Source of the DNA: Fen-1254 sp963769605
GTDB lineage: Bacteria; Bacteroidota; Ignavibacteria; UBA10030
Length of the DNA stretch: 64,000 bases
NCBI GenBank assembly: GCA_963769605.1
Contig: CAVYML010000002.1
Span: 449,807-513,806, forward strand
Direction of reading: 5' to 3'
Position numbers and translations under genes: made by a program
Notes under the pieces: generated by a model
The model's input: only the letters and a program-made list of their open reading frames with translations
Database searches by the model: none
What the model was told of the DNA's origin: nothing
Shown: positions 45,238 through 53,570 of the stretch, in pieces
Numbering within the stretch: position 1 is the stretch's first letter
Layout: the number at the start of each line of letters is the position of its first letter

Positions 45238-47884
45238 ATGAGCATCGAAGTTTCCGACCAATTAAAGAAACTTCGCTGGTATAAAGTTTCAACGGAGCTT
45301 GTCAACATAAGACAGGTGTCGTCTGCGTCGGCACACCCGATTTCTGTTGTCGAAGCAATCATAAAATATACATCTTCGCTTGCTTTCCCCGGTGTAGAAA
45401 AAGATTCTCAACCGAACATCTTTTTTCATATAACCGGAAAAAGCCATACCTACAAGATTCGCCAGGGAGACCGCTTGCCTGTAGAAATAATGTTCACCCG
45501 ATGCAGTGCAGAGCAGGTTTCGCAATGGCGCCGGTCTTTTGCAGAATATCTTGCAACTCCGGAGGGCGGAATAAATTACCAAATTTCCGTTTTGGGCGAT
45601 ATCGAGGAACGGAATATCGAATGCCTCTGTAATGATAGATCGTTCTCTACTTCCGAAATATGCCTGCAATTTGCAATTCCGTTGCCCTTTACCGTCAAAA
45701 AAGGAAGAGACAATACATATATCGACAAACAGCAGTTTGTGGAATTATATGAAAAGAGATTCAAACAACTCTTTGGCGAGGATGTCCTCTATAAAAACGA
45801 CGGAGATAATTTTTCCATTCTTCCATACTACTGGCGCTATACGGAGATCAAACACGCTTCGGTATCCCGGTCCGGAACAACCCAATACATCAATGGTTGC
45901 GTTGGCCCGCTTTACATCAAAGGAGCATTTAAAAGCTTTATCCCGTTGCTTCTCTTAGGTTCCGAGCTTCATACCGGCACAAAGCTTCCCAATAGTCAGG
46001 GATATTATTCCATACCGCCGGTTTCTCCGGCATATTTCCATAAATTCTTTCCCGCGATCAAGGCTCTGCTTCCGGTGGTCAATAATGTCCTCGAAACAAA
46101 TGATGCCGCCGCAGAAAGTATTGCAGGTTCTCACGGAATGAACATAACCGGAAAAGAATATGCAGAAACTCTTTGCACCGCGTTAGCGCAGGAGACGTAT
46201 TTATCTTCTCCCAATACGGCATTTACCGTCCGGAAAAAAGATGGAACCAACCGTCTTATCGAGTCGCTGCATGCACAAGACCTGATTGTGCATCAGTATG
46301 TATTCAAAACCATTGCGGAAATATTAGATCGGTTCTTTGAAGAAGGATCCATCGGTTTCCGGAAAGGAATTTCCCGGCAAAAAGCGGTCGAGATGGTGCA
46401 ATCTGCGCTGGCAGAAGGGTACACGTATGTTATTGAATCGGATATAGAAGACTTCTTTCCTTCCGTAGAACTCGATGTTCTGGAAGGTCTCCTTGAAAAT
46501 TCTCTGCCGGAGGAAGACCGATTGCTCAAGAATCTTCTTAAAAAACTAATCCATACAGGATATGTGCTCGACGGCAGCTTTGTTGAAAGAAACAAAGGGC
46601 TTGCACAGGGAAGCCCGCTTTCGCCTCTACTTGCAAACCTTTACCTCGATTCATTCGACGAACAGGCGGAACAATGGAATGTAAAGATGATTCGGTACGC
46701 GGATGATTTCATCATCCTGACAAAAACAAAAGAGGACGCAACGGAAGTATTATCTAAGACGGAAGTTTCGCTTTCCAAGCTCGGCCTCAAAATCAAAAAG
46801 AAAAAAACATCTATCGTCGCTATTAAAGACGGTTTCCAATTCCTTGGAATAAAGTTCGCCGGATCGGAAGCCGCCATCGAACCGGAGGAAAATCTCCGCA
46901 AGTTTAGAAAACCTCTTTACATAACAGAACCGTTTCTGTTTCTCTCGCTAAACGGTGAAGCTCTCGACATACGCCGGCAGGGGAAAGTGATAGAAACTAT
47001 TCCCGTCCGGCGCATTAGCGAAATTATTGTTATGGAGAAGGCAAGTTTCTCCACCGCTCTTAATGCGAAAATGCACGGAAGAAAATATCCCTCTCACAGT
47101 TACGCTGAATTCCGGCTATTACATTACAACCGTTAAACCTGATTCGAAGCGATATTACGATATATCCTTCCGGCATGGACAGAAATATTCTTCTCTCACG
47201 GAAACGGAAATACTCTCTTTTGCAAAGGAATTTGCGGCGGCGAAAATTAAAAATTATGTCGCATTGTTCCGTCAAAAATTTAAGAAAGGACAATATCGGT
47301 TTCTGAACCAGTTGGAAGATACGACAAAGGATATCTATGCGGCCGCAACCGTAAACGAAGTGCGCGGGTACGAAGGCATTGCGGCAAAGAATATTTACAA
47401 AAACATGAACGATCTCATAGACAACCCGTCTTTTCATATTAAAAAGCGGGATCGAAAAAATCCCGACAGGATAAACTCTTTGATCAATTTCGGTCATTAT
47501 CTTATGTTCTCGCGCATTAATGCTACTGTAAGAGCCATGGGTTTGAATCCATATCTCGGATTCCTTCATGCCCCGGCAGACGACTATGAATCGTTTGTGT
47601 GCGATGTACAGGAATTATTCCGTGCGCGGATAGACCGGTTTCTTATCCGCATCATCAATTTGAAGGTTATTGCAGAACAAGATTTCGTTGAAACGGATCG
47701 GGGAGCATACCTGACCCACGAGGCAAAAGTAAAATTTCTCGACAAATTTGAATACGAGATGGAGCGAAAAGGCTCGGAGGAACTCTTGCCACTTTCCGAT
47801 GAGATTTACACACAAATTTATCTCTTCAAAAAATGGGTATTTGATGGAACATCGCCCACCTTCTATAATTGGAGGGTTCAATGA
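45238..47884 (+). CDS. cas6-RT-cas1: Cas6-RT-Cas1 fusion protein, frameshifted in the Cas1 part
   Basis: A three-domain adaptation and processing protein. Residues about 1-275 are Cas6: the C-terminal motif GPLYIKGAFKSFIPLLLLG and HTGTKLPNSQGYYSI mark the crRNA endonuclease fold. About 320-560 is a reverse transcriptase with ESDIEDFFPS, GLAQGSPLSPLLANLYLD and the YADD box (487-490). From about 575 it is Cas1 integrase. At about 47068 the frame breaks: removing one A from GCGAAAATGC gives LNAKCTEENIPLTVTL and continues to 47884. Repaired length is 881 residues. The Cas1 residues EVRGYEG, GFLHAP and VCDVQELFR are intact. As written, Cas6-RT and most of Cas1 would be separate products. The stop overlaps cas2. 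Confidence 0.9.
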
Positions 47885-48165
47885 AAGGCGCTGCCGACTA
47901 TGCCGTTGTATATGATATATCTTCCGATTCCGAGCGATTAAAAGTCAATAAAGTATTGGAAGGTTTTGGTTTTAGAGTGCAGAAAAGCGTCTTTGAATGC
48001 AGGATGAATAGAAAGGCGAAAATCGAGTTAATTGATGCTTTAGATAAATTGGACATCAAGACGGGATTTATTAAGGTCTACAGGCTGGAATATCAAAGCA
48101 AAACGGATGTTATTGGCAAGGAGAAAGAAAAGAATATCGATGGTAAAAATGCGTTCATTATTTAG
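47881..48165 (+). CDS. cas2: Cas2
   Basis: Small ferredoxin-fold partner of Cas1 in the integration complex. 94 residues from the ATG at 47881, chosen because GGAGGG lies five bases before it and it overlaps the previous stop as ATGA. The first strand AADYAVVYDISSDSERLKV carries the conserved aspartate, followed by FRVQKSVFECRMN. It is directly followed by leader 2. Confidence 0.95.
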   Translation: MKGAADYAVVYDISSDSERLKVNKVLEGFGFRVQKSVFECRMNRKAKIELIDALDKLDIKTGFIKVYRLEYQSKTDVIGKEKEKNIDGKNAFII

Positions 48166-48271
48166 GACATTCAGAACCTACCCCAAAATTGCTCGATCTT
48201 GGTATAAAAGTGCCGAGGTTCTGAATATTAGTGGAATAAGTCATTTATTTATAATAACTTCCAGAGCAAGA
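48166..48271 (+). promoter_or_regulatory. CRISPR leader 2 with conserved inverted repeat
   Basis: 106 bases between cas2 and array 2. ATTCAGAACCT at 48169-48179 and AGGTTCTGAAT at 48216-48226, 36 bases apart, then 45 bases to the first repeat: the same geometry as leader 1. Outside these elements the two leaders differ, so the 11-mers and the spacing are the conserved parts. Confidence 0.8.
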
Positions 48272-48990
48272 GTCCGAGAGGACATCTCTATCGGTAGAGG
48301 CTGAAACAAATCCCCATTTGTCTTTCGACTCTGGTGAGTCCGAGAGGACATCTCTATCGGTATAGGCTGAAACAATTTTGATAGGTGATGTCATTGGCAT
48401 CGCCCTTTGTCCGAGAGGACATCTCTATCGGTAGAGGCTGAAACAAAATAGCGATGAAAAAAGTGAAGGCTACTCATAGTCCGAGAGGACATCTCTATCG
48501 GTAGAGGCTGAAACTATGTTTTTGCCAACCATTAGTCGGCAAGGATTCTGTCCGAGAGGACATCTCTATCGGTAGAGGCTGAAACACTCGGCGAATTGGA
48601 ATTTTTCCTTTTTCGGTCCGAGAGGACATCTCTATCGGTAGAGGCTGAAACCCAACATGAAATGTTTCATAATAAGTCTCCTTAGTCCGAGAGGACATCT
48701 CTATCGGTAGAGGCTGAAACATTTCCCAGTGAAACCATCGGTGAGATGTACCGTCCGAGAGGACATCTCTATCGGTAGAGGCTGAAACTTATATTTATTC
48801 CTGCTGTGCCTGTGAGGTTTGGTCCGAGAGGACATCTCTATCGGTAGAGGCTGAAACTATATAGCGATCTCTCGTCTATTCTCCCGAGAAGTCCGAGAGG
48901 ACATCTCTATCGGTAGAGGCTGAAACTTTGATTGAGTGAGCTTATTTAGAAAAAACTAGTCCGAGAGGACATCTCTATCGGTAGAGGCTG
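48272..48990 (+). CRISPR. CRISPR array 2: 11 repeats, 10 spacers
   Basis: The same 36-base repeat as array 1 except for two adjacent bases in the hairpin loop (TCGG for CTGG). Repeat starts: 48272, 48338, 48409, 48479, 48550, 48616, 48685, 48753, 48822, 48891, 48959. The second repeat has TATAGG for TAGAGG. The last one ends at GAGGCTG and lacks AAAC, so the trailer is on the right. Spacers are 30-35 bases. The near-identical repeats suggest the same Cas6 and Cas1 serve both arrays. Confidence 0.97.
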
Positions 48991-49086
48991 TTAAGATTCC
49001 AGATTGCAGATTTCATCCCGTAAAAAACACGGGACGCGAAAAGCGTGGATTGAAGAATTGAAGGGCCGGGAAAAGAAGCGAAGGCT

Positions 49087-49113
49087 CAAGAGGACATCTC
49101 TATTTTGTAGACG
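49087..49113 (+). repeat. Decayed CRISPR repeat beyond array 2
   Basis: The stretch AAGAGGACATCTCTATTTTG then TAGAC keeps the central part of the CRISPR repeat about 130 bases past the start of the last array repeat. It is probably a relic of older, eroded array. The stretch 48991-49443 otherwise contains no gene; a frame at 49004-49288 looks spurious. Confidence 0.6.
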
Positions 49114-49443
49114 TCCCGCCGCAGGCGAGAGTGATCGCAGAGAACAGCAAAGTGGATGTATGTGTCAGCGAGGGATGAAATATTTTCTCCCTCTCAAGTC
49201 TATTCCCGTGTGGAAAAATCGGCTTTTTAATATTATCCTTTGTAACCATCCCCCAAACAGGTTATCCAACCATCCCCTGAATAAGTGATCGCCTATCGTT
49301 TTTCCCTCTAAGCTCACCATTTCAGTTTACCATTCGCAATTCACCATTCGCCATCTTTTTTGCATCTCTCTCCGTTCTTCATTATATTTCCCATGTAATC
49401 ATATCGAAAAAACCAGAGTCCAAGTGACCTTTTAGGTTCGTAG

Positions 49444-49495
49444 AGACCTCAATCGTTGACGGCATCCCCCCGGTGCCGGTGGTTGAGGTCTTTTC
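49444..49495 (+). terminator. Two-tier terminator hairpin
   Basis: Outer arms AGACCTCAA (49444-49452) and TTGAGGTCT (49483-49491) enclose an inner CGGCA/TGCCG stem (49460-49464 and 49474-49478), followed by TTTCTTTTC. It closes the CRISPR region and lies about 30 bases before the start of the next gene. Confidence 0.75.
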
Positions 49496-49522
49496 TTTTC
49501 AAGCGGATCGAAAGGAACTCAA

Positions 49523-49762
49523 GTGGACTCTCTCATAGGCTATGAACGCGTCACATTGTTGAACGATAAACCTATTCCCATTACTCGATCGATGCAACAG
49601 GTATTGCTTAACGAGAAAGGTAGTATTCGTGCCGTGAATGAATCGGGCACAATCGTTATTCAAACAAAAAAACTTAAGGGGAACGTTCGTGAAGTTGCCC
49701 GGATTAACACAGCAGTAATCCCGGCAACCATAGAATTTGCAATTGAAGAAATACCGGAGTGA
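49523..49762 (+). CDS. Small hypothetical protein
   Basis: 79 residues, not recognised. The GTG start has AAAGGA seven bases upstream. The sequence is polar, with alternating beta-type residues (TRSMQQVLLNEKGSIRAVNE, TIVIQTKKLKGNVREVARI). The C-terminus is acidic. It could be a small beta protein. It precedes the band-7 gene by 56 bases and may be co-expressed. Confidence 0.5.
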   Translation: MDSLIGYERVTLLNDKPIPITRSMQQVLLNEKGSIRAVNESGTIVIQTKKLKGNVREVARINTAVIPATIEFAIEEIPE

Positions 49763-49818
49763 AAATGTAAAATTAAATTATAATATCGACAATAATTAAT
49801 AAAACAAAGTAGAATATT

Positions 49819-50742
49819 ATGAATACTTTATTTCTTATCGTTGTATTTGCTGCCTTAGGAATTGTTCTGCTGACTGTTAAACCACGGAATGTATCTTATC
49901 CCTTTAATTTTAAAAAAATCGGATATATAAGTCTGGGGTTAGCAGTATTATCCATGCTTTCTGAATCCTTTACTATTATTGAGCCGGGATATGTCGGAGT
50001 TCCTGTTACATTTGGTAACGTTGGATCACAGTCTCTTCCAGCGGGTATTCATCCGATCTTTTTTTTAACGGATATATATAAAATGTCTATTCAGACGAAA
50101 GACTACACGATGACTTCAGTCCATAACGAAGGAAATAAAGTAGGCGATGATGCAGTTGCTACACTGTCCCGCGATCAACTTATCTTAAAATTTGATGTCA
50201 GTGTTTGGTATCATTTAGATCCATCGCAAGCAAATAATGTTTACAGTAATATCGGGCTTAACTATGAAGAAGTGATAGTGAGACCGGCCATTAGAACTGC
50301 CCTGGTAAATGCTGCGACCAAGTTTGATGCCAGCGATGTTATGTCTATGCAGAGAGACGCTTATACCAAAATGGTTATGGAATTATTGCTGCAGGAATTG
50401 AACGGAAAAGGTGTGATGTTAGATAATGTCCTTATTAGAAATGTGGAACCACCGACGACCGTCAGCGATGCCATTGCGGCAAAACTTAAAGCTTCTCAGG
50501 AAGCACAACAGATGGAGTATACCATACAGTATGCTCAAAAGGAGGCCCAGCGAAAAGCAATAGAGGCTCAGGGCATTTCAAATGCTCAAAAAATAATTGG
50601 CAACGGATTGACTCAGAATTATCTGCAATGGTATTACATTTCTCAGCTCAAAGATGTAGTGAGCAGCCCTAATAATTCAACAATTATTTTGCCATATGAC
50701 CAAAAATTGACACCACTTTTAAATATTCAGAATAAAAAGTAA
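49819..50742 (+). CDS. SPFH/band 7 (prohibitin-like) membrane protein
   Basis: 307 residues. Two hydrophobic segments at the N-terminus (LFLIVVFAALGIVLLT and IGYISLGLAVLSMLS) precede the SPFH domain (EPGYVGVPVTFGNVGSQSLPAGIHPIF, LILKFDVSVWYHLDP, RPAIRTALVNAATKFDASD). A glutamate/alanine-rich coiled coil follows (KLKASQEAQQMEYTIQYAQKEAQ). Such proteins assemble membrane rings or microdomains, often with proteases. No NfeD partner is adjacent. Confidence 0.88.
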   Translation: MNTLFLIVVFAALGIVLLTVKPRNVSYPFNFKKIGYISLGLAVLSMLSESFTIIEPGYVGVPVTFGNVGSQSLPAGIHPIFFLTDIYKMSIQTKDYTMTSVHNEGNKVGDDAVATLSRDQLILKFDVSVWYHLDPSQANNVYSNIGLNYEEVIVRPAIRTALVNAATKFDASDVMSMQRDAYTKMVMELLLQELNGKGVMLDNVLIRNVEPPTTVSDAIAAKLKASQEAQQMEYTIQYAQKEAQRKAIEAQGISNAQKIIGNGLTQNYLQWYYISQLKDVVSSPNNSTIILPYDQKLTPLLNIQNKK

Positions 50743-50905
50743 TTGAAGTAACACGAATTGACGTTGATGGATATAGCGAATGGAAAGTAAGGATAGGTGG
50801 CGTGGCGATATTGCAATGGAAGGTATCGTTACCGTAGATAGTCGCCAATCTGTTAGGTTGCGTTTTGAATCAAGTATTGATTAAATAACACTCGAGGAGT
50901 AATTT

Positions 50906-51031
50906 ATGTCCGAGAAATCTATACCAATATGTTCTATATTCGCTCCTATGGGTGATGAAGGCATGGCACCACTTTCCTTACACTTCAAAAATATAGAATC
51001 ATCACTTGAATTTGCAAATGCGAATTCATAG
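50906..51031 (+). CDS. Small 41-codon ORF with good ribosome site
   Basis: The ATG at 50906 is preceded by GAGGAG seven bases away, which is stronger than most sites in this window. The product (MSEKSIPICSIFAPMGDEG..., 41 residues) is not recognised and could be a fragment. The region 50743-51143 has no other gene that I can support; a 34-codon frame ends at 50884. Confidence 0.3.
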   Translation: MSEKSIPICSIFAPMGDEGMAPLSLHFKNIESSLEFANANS

Positions 51032-51143
51032 AATCTATTGTTATAAGGATATGGCAAGCATATTGTTTCACTGCAATGTTTCATAATCGTCATAGAAATA
51101 AATTACGCATCTGTCGATTGATTCCGAACATATCTCCCACACA

Positions 51144-51527
51144 TTGATCTTGTTCGATGGTGTCTGCAATCTTTGCAATGCATTCGTCCGGTTTATTATT
51201 CGAAATGACCATAAAGATATCTTTCGCATGGGGACACTTCAATCAGAACATGCACAGAAAATGCTGCAGGAAGTCGGCTTCGAGACTGGATGCCACAATT
51301 CAATTATTGTATTGAATGGGAAAAGGATTATGACAGAATCCGATGCAATATTGGAAATTGCCAGAAACCTCCCTTCAGCCTGGAAACTATTTTATATGTT
51401 CGCTGCCGTTCCGAAACCTTTGCGGAATGCGATGTATCACTTCATTGCCAGCCATAGATATTCATTATTCGGTAAAAAAGACATCTGCATGGTGCCGACG
51501 AAAGAAATCCGCGGCAAATTCATTTAA
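51144..51527 (+). CDS. DCC-family thiol-disulfide oxidoreductase-like protein (DUF393)
   Basis: 127 residues. The N-terminal LFDGVCNLCNAFVRFI carries the D-x-x-C-x-x-C pattern that defines the family, and the final YSLFGKKDICMVPTKE is typical. Possibly a redox protein with a thioredoxin-like fold. No ATG is available near the start; TTG at 51144 is the best choice, which leaves a little doubt whether the gene is fully intact. Confidence 0.75.
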   Translation: MILFDGVCNLCNAFVRFIIRNDHKDIFRMGTLQSEHAQKMLQEVGFETGCHNSIIVLNGKRIMTESDAILEIARNLPSAWKLFYMFAAVPKPLRNAMYHFIASHRYSLFGKKDICMVPTKEIRGKFI

Positions 51528-51591
51528 CACATCAAAGGATTCAGGAATGGACAGATATCTCACAGAAATCGCATTGTCGGAGAAAATTTAT

Positions 51592-53040
51592 TTAATAACG
51601 GGGAAGCGATGAATCTATTTTCTGTGCCCACGCGTCGATGCCACCAATGAGATTTTTCACTATTGTAAATCCAGAGCTTCGCAGCAAGTTCACAGCTTTT
51701 GCGCTTCGACCACCGCTTTTACAGTGGACAATAATTTCTTTAATCGGGTCTAATTCATTTAAGCGCTCCGGCAGTTCACCCAGTGGAATCAAAGCTCCTC
51801 CGATATTGGCAATCTCATATTCATGAGGCTCACGGACATCAAGAACGTACATATCATCTCCCCGATCAAGCCGGGCCTTCAACTCCTCTACTGAAATTTT
51901 GTATCGCTGAGGATTCTCTTCCCGGGTCGATGGAAGTTCAATGCCGCAGAATTGTTCGTAATCTATCAATTCATGAATAGTCGGTGAATTGCCGCAGATG
52001 GGGCATTCGGGATTCTTCTTGAGCTTAAATTCTTTGAAAGTAAGCTTTAATGCATCGAACGCGATCAACCGGCCTATGAGAGAATCTCCCTGCCCGATAA
52101 TCAATTTGATCGTTTCGAGCGCTTGAAGAGAACCGATAATTCCCGGAAGTACGCCGAGAACGCCCCCCTCAGCGCAGCTTGGAACCAATCCTTGCGGCGG
52201 CGGCGACGGATAAAGACATCGATAGCAGGGCCCGCGTTTCGCATCGAAAACAGTTACCTGGCCATCGAATCGAAAAATAGATCCGTATACATTCGGCTTG
52301 CCGATCAGTACACAAGCGTCGTTGACCAGATACCGTGTCGGGAAATTATCCGTTCCATCGACGATGACATCAAAGTCTGCGAAAAGACGGAGGGCATTTT
52401 GCGAGGAGAGGCGCTCCTCAAATGTTTCAATTTCCACATTTGGATTAATCCTTTGTAATGTCTCGCGCGCTGATGCAAGCTTGGATCTTCCGACATCTTC
52501 AGTTGAATGAAGGATCTGCCTTTGCAAATTTGATAAATCGACAACATCGAAATCTACGATACCAATCTTTCCAATTCCAGCGGCTGCGAGATACAATCCC
52601 AGCGGCGAACCGAGTCCCCCTGCGCCGATCATAAGAACCTTCGCAGCCTTCAGTTTTTTTTGTCCGGACATTCCTACTTCGGGAATAATTACGTGCCTGC
52701 TGTATCGGAGTATTTCTTCATTTGACAACCGAACTTCACGTTCAATCGTTTGTGTATCATCATCTTTCCCGCCGGCAATCGAAGGGATTATACTGATAGA
52801 ATCCTTGTCTTTCACTGGTGTTTTTTCCTTTGCCATGTACCGTATGTCCTCGTCGTTGACATAGATATTGACATACGTTCTCAGCTTTCCATTCTCATCG
52901 TATAGGTGCTGTCGGATTTGTTGATATTTCGAAGTAAGATTATCCAGAATCTCCTCGACCGTCGTTCCGTTGCATTCGACGGTATCACGTTTCTCCGTAT
53001 AACTTCGGAGCGGTGTCGGAATGAACACTTTTATCGCCAT
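51592..53040 (-). CDS. Fusion of CysO/MoaD-like sulfur carrier, ThiF/MoeB adenylyltransferase and rhodanese
   Basis: 482 residues with three parts. Residues 1-91 are a ubiquitin-fold sulfur carrier with the terminal di-glycine at 90-91 (IIPSIAGG), the length of free CysO. Residues about 110-360 are the E1-like ThiF/MoeB domain with the ATP loop MIGAGGLGSPLGLYL, NLQRQ and zinc cysteines (CYRC, CPIC). Residues about 375-482 are a rhodanese with active cysteine in VHCKSGGRSAKA. Together they would activate the carrier and load sulfur as a thiocarboxylate. The di-glycine is internal (followed by KDDD), so it must be exposed by cleavage; the JAMM peptidase gene next door is the obvious candidate. 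Neighbours cysM and mec complete the pathway. Confidence 0.88.
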   Translation of the reverse strand: MAIKVFIPTPLRSYTEKRDTVECNGTTVEEILDNLTSKYQQIRQHLYDENGKLRTYVNIYVNDEDIRYMAKEKTPVKDKDSISIIPSIAGGKDDDTQTIEREVRLSNEEILRYSRHVIIPEVGMSGQKKLKAAKVLMIGAGGLGSPLGLYLAAAGIGKIGIVDFDVVDLSNLQRQILHSTEDVGRSKLASARETLQRINPNVEIETFEERLSSQNALRLFADFDVIVDGTDNFPTRYLVNDACVLIGKPNVYGSIFRFDGQVTVFDAKRGPCYRCLYPSPPPQGLVPSCAEGGVLGVLPGIIGSLQALETIKLIIGQGDSLIGRLIAFDALKLTFKEFKLKKNPECPICGNSPTIHELIDYEQFCGIELPSTREENPQRYKISVEELKARLDRGDDMYVLDVREPHEYEIANIGGALIPLGELPERLNELDPIKEIIVHCKSGGRSAKAVNLLRSSGFTIVKNLIGGIDAWAQKIDSSLPRY

Positions 53041-53116
53041 ACATTCTCCCGATTCCCTGCTGTCTGTGTTTTAAAAATATTTCATCAAATTAATAAGGTG
53101 TCAAAAAATAATTGCG

Positions 53117-53560
53117 TTATAGGTTCATCGAAATCTGTACAGCATCCGCGACAAACGATTTCTTCACCATCTGCAATCTGTTTTCACTCAAAAGCCAAGC
53201 AGTAATGCTTTCTGCCTCGCCCTTCGCAATCGATACGATGATGTATATGAAAGACGGTAATGCATGTTCGGTATCAAAGGAAGATGGAATTGCTGGATGA
53301 TCCGGATGTGAATGATAGAAACCAAGAAGTTCCATATTCTTTTCTAGAGCGGTACGTTCGGCTTGGAGATATTGATGCGGAGTGATAAGAAATCTCCTTT
53401 TGCGGTTTTCATTCTGGCTGTTCTCAATTTCAATAATCTCTTCAACAGTTTGAATGCCTTCCCTGTTCGTGCCCAGTATCATGCCGCAGCATTCTTCAGG
53501 ATACGATCGAATTCCATGGTGTTCAATTTGACGGGTTAATGTATCGGTCATTCTAATCAT
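53117..53560 (-). CDS. mec: JAMM/Mov34 metallopeptidase, Mec-type (CysO-cysteine peptidase)
   Basis: 147 residues with the zinc JAMM motif: the glutamate in PEECCGMILG and H-x-H-x10-D in FYHSHPDHPAIPSSFD. In actinobacteria, Mec releases cysteine from the CysO-cysteine adduct. I chose ATG 53560 because AGGA lies nine bases before it and this start lies after the cysM stop; a frame with earlier starts extends into cysM. Here it may also cut after the internal di-glycine of the fused carrier, which is inference. Confidence 0.85.
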   Translation of the reverse strand: MIRMTDTLTRQIEHHGIRSYPEECCGMILGTNREGIQTVEEIIEIENSQNENRKRRFLITPHQYLQAERTALEKNMELLGFYHSHPDHPAIPSSFDTEHALPSFIYIIVSIAKGEAESITAWLLSENRLQMVKKSFVADAVQISMNL

Positions 53561-53570
53561 TGCAGATGTC

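Noticed and set aside
47060..47080. Programmed ribosomal frameshifting to make the full Cas6-RT-Cas1
   Set aside because: A +1 slip at AAA-ATG would be required; there is no canonical slippery heptamer, no downstream pseudoknot or rare stop context, and other genes nearby show the same kind of homopolymer event.
47027..47884. Separate cas1 gene starting at 47027
   Set aside because: The first residues (MLWRRQVSPPLL) are the out-of-frame reading of the fusion; Cas1 similarity continues across from the upstream frame, so it is one frameshifted gene.
48495..48722. ORF in CRISPR array 2
   Set aside because: Same artefact of repeats.
49004..49288. 94-codon ORF after array 2
   Set aside because: Low-complexity lysine/arginine content, includes a CRISPR repeat remnant, and has no ribosome site.
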